Shown: positions 51,894 through 56,722 of the stretch, piece by piece
Position numbering within the stretch: the stretch's first letter is position 1
Layout of the letters: every line of letters begins with the position of its first letter
Source: Acetothermia bacterium 64_32
Lineage (GTDB): Bacteria > Bipolaricaulota > Bipolaricaulia > Bipolaricaulales > Bipolaricaulaceae
Length of the DNA: 56,722 bases
Assembly (NCBI GenBank): GCA_001508155.1
Contig: LGFI01000013.1
Span: 1-56,722 of the forward strand
Reading direction: 5' to 3'
Translations under genes and position numbers: made by a program
The notes under the pieces: generated by a model
The model's database searches: none
Told to the model about the DNA's origin: nothing
What the model saw: the letters and a program-made list of their open reading frames with translations, nothing else

Positions 51894-53638
51894 CCCTCTA
51901 CCTTGAGGTGGAGCTGGCGGAGCTGGTCCTCGTCCACCTCGGCCGGGGCCCCGGTGAGGGGACAGGTGCCGGAGGCCGTCTTGGGAAAGGCGATCACCTC
52001 CCTCAAAGTGGACTCCCCGGCCAGCATCATCACCAAGCGGTCCAAGCCCAGGGCGATCCCCCCATGGGGCGGGGCCCCGTACTCCAGCGCCCTGAGGAAG
52101 AAGCCGAACCTCGCCTCGGCCTCCTGGGGCCCGATCCCCAATACCTCCAGCATCCGCTGCTGCACCTTCCGCCTGTGTATCCGGATGGAACCACCCCCAA
52201 GCTCCACCCCGTTGAGGACAAGATCGTAGGCGTTTGCCCTGAGCTCCCCCAGGCGCTCTTGCGGAAAATCCGGGGCCATGAGCTTGGGGAGGTCTTCCGA
52301 CCTAGGGGAGGTGAACGGGTGATGCACCGCGGTCCAGCGGCCTTCCTCCTCGCTCCATTCCAAAAGCGGGAACCCCACCACCCAGGCCGGGCACCACACC
52401 CCTTCTGGGATCAAGGAGAGCCGCCGTCCTAGCTCAAGGCGCACCTGCCCCAGGGCCTGGGCCGCGCTCACGGGCTCGCCGGCCACAAACAGGAGCAGGT
52501 CGCCCACCTGGGCGCCGGTGGCCTCCCAAAGGGGCTCCTGCCGGGGGAGGTAGCGGGCCAGGGGGCCGCGGGGCCCGGACTCCCCCCGGGCCAGCCAGAG
52601 GAGCCCCTTGGCCCCATGGGCCTTGGCCACCACCTCCAGTTCCTCAAGCTCCTTACGGCTCGCCCCGGCCCGGCCCGGGACCCTCAGGGCGAAGGCCCGC
52701 CCGCCAGCCTCCATCACCTCCCGGAACACCCGGAACTCCGTCCCCGCAAACGCCTCGGTGATGTCGACTAGCTCAAGCCCGAACCTGAGGTCGGGCTTGT
52801 CAGAGCCGTAGCGGAAAACCGCCTCCTCGTAGGTAAGACGGGGGAAGGGCCTTGAAAGCTCCACCCCGATCGTCTCCTGAAAAACGTGGGAAAGGAGCCC
52901 CTCGATGAGCTCGAAAAGCTCCTCCGGATCTTCGAGGAAGGCCATCTCCAAATCGAGTTGGGTGAACTCCGGCTGGCGGTCGGCCCTTAAGTCCTCGTCC
53001 CGGAAGCAGCGGGCGATCTGGAAGTAACGCTCCACCCCCGAGATCATAAGGATCTGCTTGAAAAGCTGGGGCGATTGGGGCAGGGCGTAGAACTTCCCCG
53101 GTTCAAGGCGCGAGGGGACCAGGAAGTCGCGCGCCCCCTCTGGGGTAGACCGGGTGAGCAAGGGGGTCTCCACCTCGATGAACCCCTCCCGGTCTAGGTA
53201 CTCCCGGATGGCCATGGTGGTCCGATGGCGCAGGCGCAAGTTCCGCTGCATGCGGGGGCGGCGGAGGTCCAAATATCGGAAGCGCAGGCGGGTCTCCTCC
53301 CCCGCCTTGGGGGGGTCCTCGTCCACGGCGAAGGGGGGGGACTTGGCTTGGGCCAAGACCTCGAGCCGGTCGACCTTCACCTCCACCTCCCCGGTGGGGA
53401 GGTCCGGGTTGGGGGCCTCCCGCAGGACCACGGTGCCCTCAACCCGGATCACGTCTTCACAGGAGAGCTTGCGGGCATCGGGAAGCCCCCGAAACAGGAG
53501 CTGAACAAGACCGCTTCCGTCCCGCAGGTCAACGAAGGTGAGCTTCCCCAGGTCCCGCACCCGATGCACCCAGCCGGCCAGACACACTTTCCTGCCCACG
53601 TCCTTCCCTGAAAGTTGCCCGCAGTTCTCTCGCTTCAC
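51890..53638 (-). CDS. aspS: Aspartyl-tRNA synthetase (bacterial type)
   Basis: A 582-residue class II synthetase. The N-terminal OB-fold begins AGWVHRVRDLGKLTFVDLRD, motif 2 is YFQIARCFRDEDLRADRQPE, and motif 3 is GIALGLDRLVMMLAG. The bacterial GAD insertion lies between motifs 2 and 3, so this is the long bacterial form. Whether it also charges tRNA-Asn cannot be told here. The GTG at 53638 follows AAAGGGG by about five bases. Confidence 0.96.
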   Translation of the reverse strand: MKRENCGQLSGKDVGRKVCLAGWVHRVRDLGKLTFVDLRDGSGLVQLLFRGLPDARKLSCEDVIRVEGTVVLREAPNPDLPTGEVEVKVDRLEVLAQAKSPPFAVDEDPPKAGEETRLRFRYLDLRRPRMQRNLRLRHRTTMAIREYLDREGFIEVETPLLTRSTPEGARDFLVPSRLEPGKFYALPQSPQLFKQILMISGVERYFQIARCFRDEDLRADRQPEFTQLDLEMAFLEDPEELFELIEGLLSHVFQETIGVELSRPFPRLTYEEAVFRYGSDKPDLRFGLELVDITEAFAGTEFRVFREVMEAGGRAFALRVPGRAGASRKELEELEVVAKAHGAKGLLWLARGESGPRGPLARYLPRQEPLWEATGAQVGDLLLFVAGEPVSAAQALGQVRLELGRRLSLIPEGVWCPAWVVGFPLLEWSEEEGRWTAVHHPFTSPRSEDLPKLMAPDFPQERLGELRANAYDLVLNGVELGGGSIRIHRRKVQQRMLEVLGIGPQEAEARFGFFLRALEYGAPPHGGIALGLDRLVMMLAGESTLREVIAFPKTASGTCPLTGAPAEVDEDQLRQLHLKVEG

Positions 53639-53656
53639 CGGTTCCCCTTTCGCCCG

Positions 53657-53662
53657 ATTGTA
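53657..53662 (-). promoter_or_regulatory. -10 element upstream of aspS
   Basis: TACAAT on the minus strand lies 18 bases before the aspS GTG. A -35 box is not clear. The gap to the helicase gene is only 64 bases, so aspS may also be read from upstream. Confidence 0.4.
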
Positions 53663-53702
53663 CCCCGCCCCTTACAGAACTTGTGACCTGCGGCCGGCAA
53701 CT

Positions 53703-56627
53703 TTACAAGGGCTTGGCCGCCGGGCAGATCTCGCGGTAGGCGCAGGGGCGGCAGGCCCCAAAGGAGGGCCTGGGGGAAAAGTCACCGCCCCGGATCCCGG
53801 CCTCGGCCGCCCGGATCGCCTCCAGGGCCTTGGCCAGCATCCTTTCAGTTGGCCTGGCCCTCCCTACCACGACCTGGGGGGTAAGGAAGCGGAGCTGGAC
53901 CTCCCGCGGCAGCTCCCCAAGCAGGCGCCTGTAGGCAAGGGCGTAGATGGCAAGCTGCAGGGATTCTTTGGTCCGGCGATCCGCCGCTTCAGGGGTAACA
54001 TCGCTTGTCTTGTAATCGATGATCACCGCCCCGTCCCCTCCCTGGTCCACCCGGTCCCAGTAGCCGATCACCCGGGCACCCCCCTCCTGGAAGGCGAAGT
54101 ACTTCTCCACGAAGCTGGGTCGGGCGCCCTGCTTTTCCTCGAAAGCGTAGAAGGCCTTAAGGGCCTCCTCTCCTTGGGCGAGCATGGCCTCCTCTTGGGC
54201 GGCCGAAAGGAATCCCTCCGGCCGCCAGGCCCCCCTGAACACGGAGACGATCTCCTCCAAGGGGAGGGTGCGGCCCTGGAGCTTGGCCATGTGGTAGGCC
54301 TGGATGGCCCGGTGTACGGCGTGTCCGTAGATCACCGTGGGGTGGAGGCGGATCGGGACCCGCAAGATGTGAATGTAGCGGTACTTCAAGGGGCAGGTGA
54401 GGAAGTCGTCCACCTGCTGGTAGGACAGGGTCAGGGGGGCATCCGGGGCGACCTGGGGCTCAGGCGGGCTGGGGGTCCGGCCGGCCCGGGCGATGCGCAG
54501 AAGGGCAGGGGCCTCCGGCCCTTCTTGACTTACCCTCTCCGGGCCCAGGGCCTCGAGCACGAACCTGGAGACCTTTGCCGCCCGTTTGCGCGGCGGCTCC
54601 CCCGGCGGGCGATAGTCGGAGGAGGAAAGCAGGAAAAGGTGCCTTTTGGCCCGGGTCATCCCCACGTAAAAAAGCCGCCTTTGCTCTTCCAGGTGCGCCA
54701 CATCCTCGGGGAGCGAGGGGGCCCGCAGCTCCTCCGGGAGGTTGAACGTGGGCCGCCGGGGCCGCCCCGGGAAGAAGTCCTCCGAAAGCCCCGTGAGGAA
54801 CACCGCCTCGAACTCCAGCCCCTTGGCCTGGTGGAAGGTCATAACCTGCAGGGCGTCCGTGCCGGGCTCGGCCTCCCCCACTAAGGGGCTGAAGCCCAGG
54901 GCCCGCAGCTCCTCCACATAGCGCACGAACCAGGGGACCCGGTCGTGCTTTGCCACCTCCTCGAACCTCCTCACCACGTGCTCGAAGAAGTCGGCGATGT
55001 TCTCCAGGGCCCGGCCCGCCCCGGGCTCGTCCGAGTGCGCCAGGGCCTCAAGGTACCCGGTCCGCTCCATGAGGAAGGCGTACAGCACCCGGCCGGTGGG
55101 GTTCCCCCGGGAGAGGTCCTCACAGTAGGCAAGATCCGCCAGGGCCCGCTTGCCCGCCCTGAGCCCCGCCTCGGTGAGCTCCCCCGCCTCGATCGCGCTG
55201 GCAAGCACGCCCCTCAGCGGGCGATGCCGCCCCTGGGCCCACGCAGTAAGAAAAGCCAGGTCCTCCCCCGGCATGCGGTAGATGGGCGAGCCGAGGAGGT
55301 GGTACAGGGCCTGGTCGTCCCTGGGATCGGCCACACATTTCAGAAAGGAGAGGACCAGCTTTATCTCCTCCTGGTCAAATAGCCCCGCCCCGAACCTCCC
55401 CGCCAAAAGCCAGGGCACCCCGGCCTCAGACAGGGCCTTAAGGTACGGGTCCGGCCGGTACCGATTGCGATAGAGCACCGCCATTTCCCGGTAGGGGACC
55501 CCGGAGGCGGCCAGCTCCCGCACCTTCTGGGCCAAGAACTCCGCCTCCTCCACCACGGTGGGGAAGTGGCGGTGGAGGGGGGCAGGCCCTGGTCCTTTGA
55601 TCGCCCGGAGCTCTTTCGTTATCCGGTGAGGGATCTCACCCCGCTCCGACAGAGCTTCAAGCCGGTGGGCATTGTGCCGGATGAGCCGCATGGCCGAAGC
55701 CAGCACCCCCTCCGTGGACCGGAAGTTCTCCTTGAGCACCACCACCTTGGCCTCGGGGAACGCCTTGAGGAAGGAAAGCAGATTATCATGTGGCACCCCC
55801 CGGAAGCCGTAGATGGCCTGGTCATCATCCCCCACCACCGTCACGTTGCGGTGTCCGGCAAGGAGGGTGACAAGCCTAAGCTCGGCCTTGCTCGTGTCCT
55901 GGAACTCGTCGGCCAGCACAAACGGGAAACGCCTGTGGTATTCGGAAAGCAGGCCAGGACGCCCTTCGAGGAGCCGCACCGCAAGGAGCACCAGGTCCCC
56001 GAAATCCACCATCCCCTCTTTTGCCAGGAGCTCCTGGTAGGCGGCGTAGATCTCGGCCAACTCCTGGCGGAGGTCGAGCTCATCCGACGGGCGCGTCCCG
56101 GCCTTCTTCTCCCTTTTCACCCAGGCCAGGTAGTCGGAAGGAGCGATGGCCTCGTCCTTGGCCCGGTGGATAAAGGAAAGGATCGGTGACAGGAACCTGA
56201 GGGGTTGGCGCAGGGCCTTGGGCTTGAGGGAGGAGAGCGGAAGATCCCACAGGTGGTCGAGCAGGAATACCCGCTGGTCCCACTCGTCCAGGATCTTGAA
56301 GTCCGGGGGGAGGCCGGCCAAGGGGGCGTTCTCCCTTAAGATCCGCTCGCAAACCGAGTGGTAGGTGGCCACCCAGGCATCCAAGGCGGCGTAGCCCACC
56401 TGATCGAACGCCCGATCGAGCATCTCCTCGGCCGCCTGATGGGAGAAGGTGAAGACAAGGAGCTGGCTTGGCCGCCTGACCAGCCCCTCCGAGATGAGGA
56501 AGGCGATCCTGCGGGTGATGACGGTGGTCTTCCCCGTCCCCACCCCGGCAAGCACAAGCAGCGGACCCTCACCATGGGTAACCGCCTCCCGCTGCTCGGG
56601 GTTAAGCCCCGAAAGCACGTCCCTCAT
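53703..56627 (-). CDS. UvrD/PcrA-type helicase fused to a Cas4/RecB-like iron-sulfur nuclease
   Basis: A 974-residue protein. Residues 1 to about 690 are an SF1A helicase: LNPEQREAVTHGEGPLLVLA, Walker A AGVGTGKTT, Walker B FVLADEFQDT, VGDDDQAIYGFRGV and late motif VMTFHQAKGLEFEAVFLTGL. Residues 740-974 are a PD-(D/E)XK nuclease: GHAVH (768-772), GYWDRVD (from 855), Asp871 and Lys873 in IDYKTS, and QLAIYALAYRR. Cys745, Cys959, Cys962 and Cys968 match the iron-staple spacing of AddB/Cas4 nucleases. It is probably a recombination repair motor-nuclease like AdnA. The canonical AGAGSGKT is AGVGTGKT here. No second subunit is in the window. Confidence 0.9.
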   Translation of the reverse strand: MRDVLSGLNPEQREAVTHGEGPLLVLAGVGTGKTTVITRRIAFLISEGLVRRPSQLLVFTFSHQAAEEMLDRAFDQVGYAALDAWVATYHSVCERILRENAPLAGLPPDFKILDEWDQRVFLLDHLWDLPLSSLKPKALRQPLRFLSPILSFIHRAKDEAIAPSDYLAWVKREKKAGTRPSDELDLRQELAEIYAAYQELLAKEGMVDFGDLVLLAVRLLEGRPGLLSEYHRRFPFVLADEFQDTSKAELRLVTLLAGHRNVTVVGDDDQAIYGFRGVPHDNLLSFLKAFPEAKVVVLKENFRSTEGVLASAMRLIRHNAHRLEALSERGEIPHRITKELRAIKGPGPAPLHRHFPTVVEEAEFLAQKVRELAASGVPYREMAVLYRNRYRPDPYLKALSEAGVPWLLAGRFGAGLFDQEEIKLVLSFLKCVADPRDDQALYHLLGSPIYRMPGEDLAFLTAWAQGRHRPLRGVLASAIEAGELTEAGLRAGKRALADLAYCEDLSRGNPTGRVLYAFLMERTGYLEALAHSDEPGAGRALENIADFFEHVVRRFEEVAKHDRVPWFVRYVEELRALGFSPLVGEAEPGTDALQVMTFHQAKGLEFEAVFLTGLSEDFFPGRPRRPTFNLPEELRAPSLPEDVAHLEEQRRLFYVGMTRAKRHLFLLSSSDYRPPGEPPRKRAAKVSRFVLEALGPERVSQEGPEAPALLRIARAGRTPSPPEPQVAPDAPLTLSYQQVDDFLTCPLKYRYIHILRVPIRLHPTVIYGHAVHRAIQAYHMAKLQGRTLPLEEIVSVFRGAWRPEGFLSAAQEEAMLAQGEEALKAFYAFEEKQGARPSFVEKYFAFQEGGARVIGYWDRVDQGGDGAVIIDYKTSDVTPEAADRRTKESLQLAIYALAYRRLLGELPREVQLRFLTPQVVVGRARPTERMLAKALEAIRAAEAGIRGGDFSPRPSFGACRPCAYREICPAAKPL

Positions 56628-56722
56628 CCCCCTCAGGTACTTGTTTAGCGTTGGCTAAGCGAGCTGAGGTAGCGGGGGCGGTCGCTCAAGGCTCAAGGGT
56701 GAAGGCTTGCCCCCAGCCGTCA

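Noticed and set aside
56628-56722. Promoter for the helicase gene in the right-edge sequence
   Set aside because: Several TTGAGC/CTACCT-like pairs can be drawn but none is convincing; nothing else is seen in these 95 bases.

Overview
This is a GC-rich bacterial chromosome segment with tightly packed genes and many 1-19 base overlaps. Starts are a mix of ATG and GTG, with frequent AAGGAGG-type ribosome binding sites. An ABC-importer-rich, sugar-fermenting gene set, SpoVS in a window with no other sporulation genes, and archaeal-type tungstate uptake genes together suggest a thermophilic, probably anaerobic bacterium. Bipolaricaulota (OP1) or a lineage near Thermotogota/Deinococcota would fit, but this is an inference and the window has no rRNA or tRNA to settle it.

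Layout: (1) 1-2.6 kb is an accessory edge with a PIN-domain fragment, two toxin-antitoxin-like pairs (DUF4160/DUF2442-HTH and DUF433/DUF5615) and dispersed repeats that look like REP/RAYT ends. (2) 2.6-8.6 kb, minus strand, is an information-processing operon gyrA-tyrS-dnaX-ybaB-recR behind one promoter. (3) 8.7-10.3 kb is a membrane-anchored protein that looks like a tandem, active-site-less peptidase-MA relative. (4) 10.3-15.1 kb, minus strand, is an oligopeptide-type ABC importer (HEAT-repeat lipoprotein, binding protein, hairpin, two permeases) with no ATPase. (5) 15.2-20.9 kb holds spoVS, argS, ftsY and ppdK; spoVS and the importer diverge from back-to-back promoters.

(6) 21.0-29.8 kb is the standout region. 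A promoter and a Moco-type riboswitch, whose P1 stem contains the ribosome binding site, precede an eleven-gene operon. The operon encodes two WtpA-like tungstate/molybdate-binding proteins flanking an exported tandem molybdopterin-oxidoreductase-fold protein, then permease, ATPase, MoaA, MoaC, MoaD, MoaE, MoeA and MogA. Oxyanion uptake and the whole cofactor pathway from GTP to metal insertion (apart from MoeB-type activation) thus sit under one cofactor-sensing leader.

(7) 29.8-44.1 kb is a beta-glucan oligosaccharide locus. A LacI/CelR-type repressor has a perfect 14-base CelR-type operator at its own promoter and a second copy before the transporter. Then come a cellobiose-type Opp importer (binding protein, attenuator hairpin, two permeases, two ATPases), GH130, GH4, a BadF-family sugar kinase, GH94 cellobiose phosphorylase, GH1 beta-glucosidase and a flavin reductase-like protein. 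Imported cellobiose could be phosphorolysed, hydrolysed, or phosphorylated and cut by the NAD-dependent phospho-beta-glucosidase without a PTS.

(8) 44.3-56.7 kb, minus strand, carries glnA-nikR, a phosphodiesterase/alkaline phosphatase-family gene with a small partner, a MoxR/DUF58/DUF4129 cluster, aspS, and a large UvrD-type helicase fused to an iron-sulfur PD-(D/E)XK nuclease.
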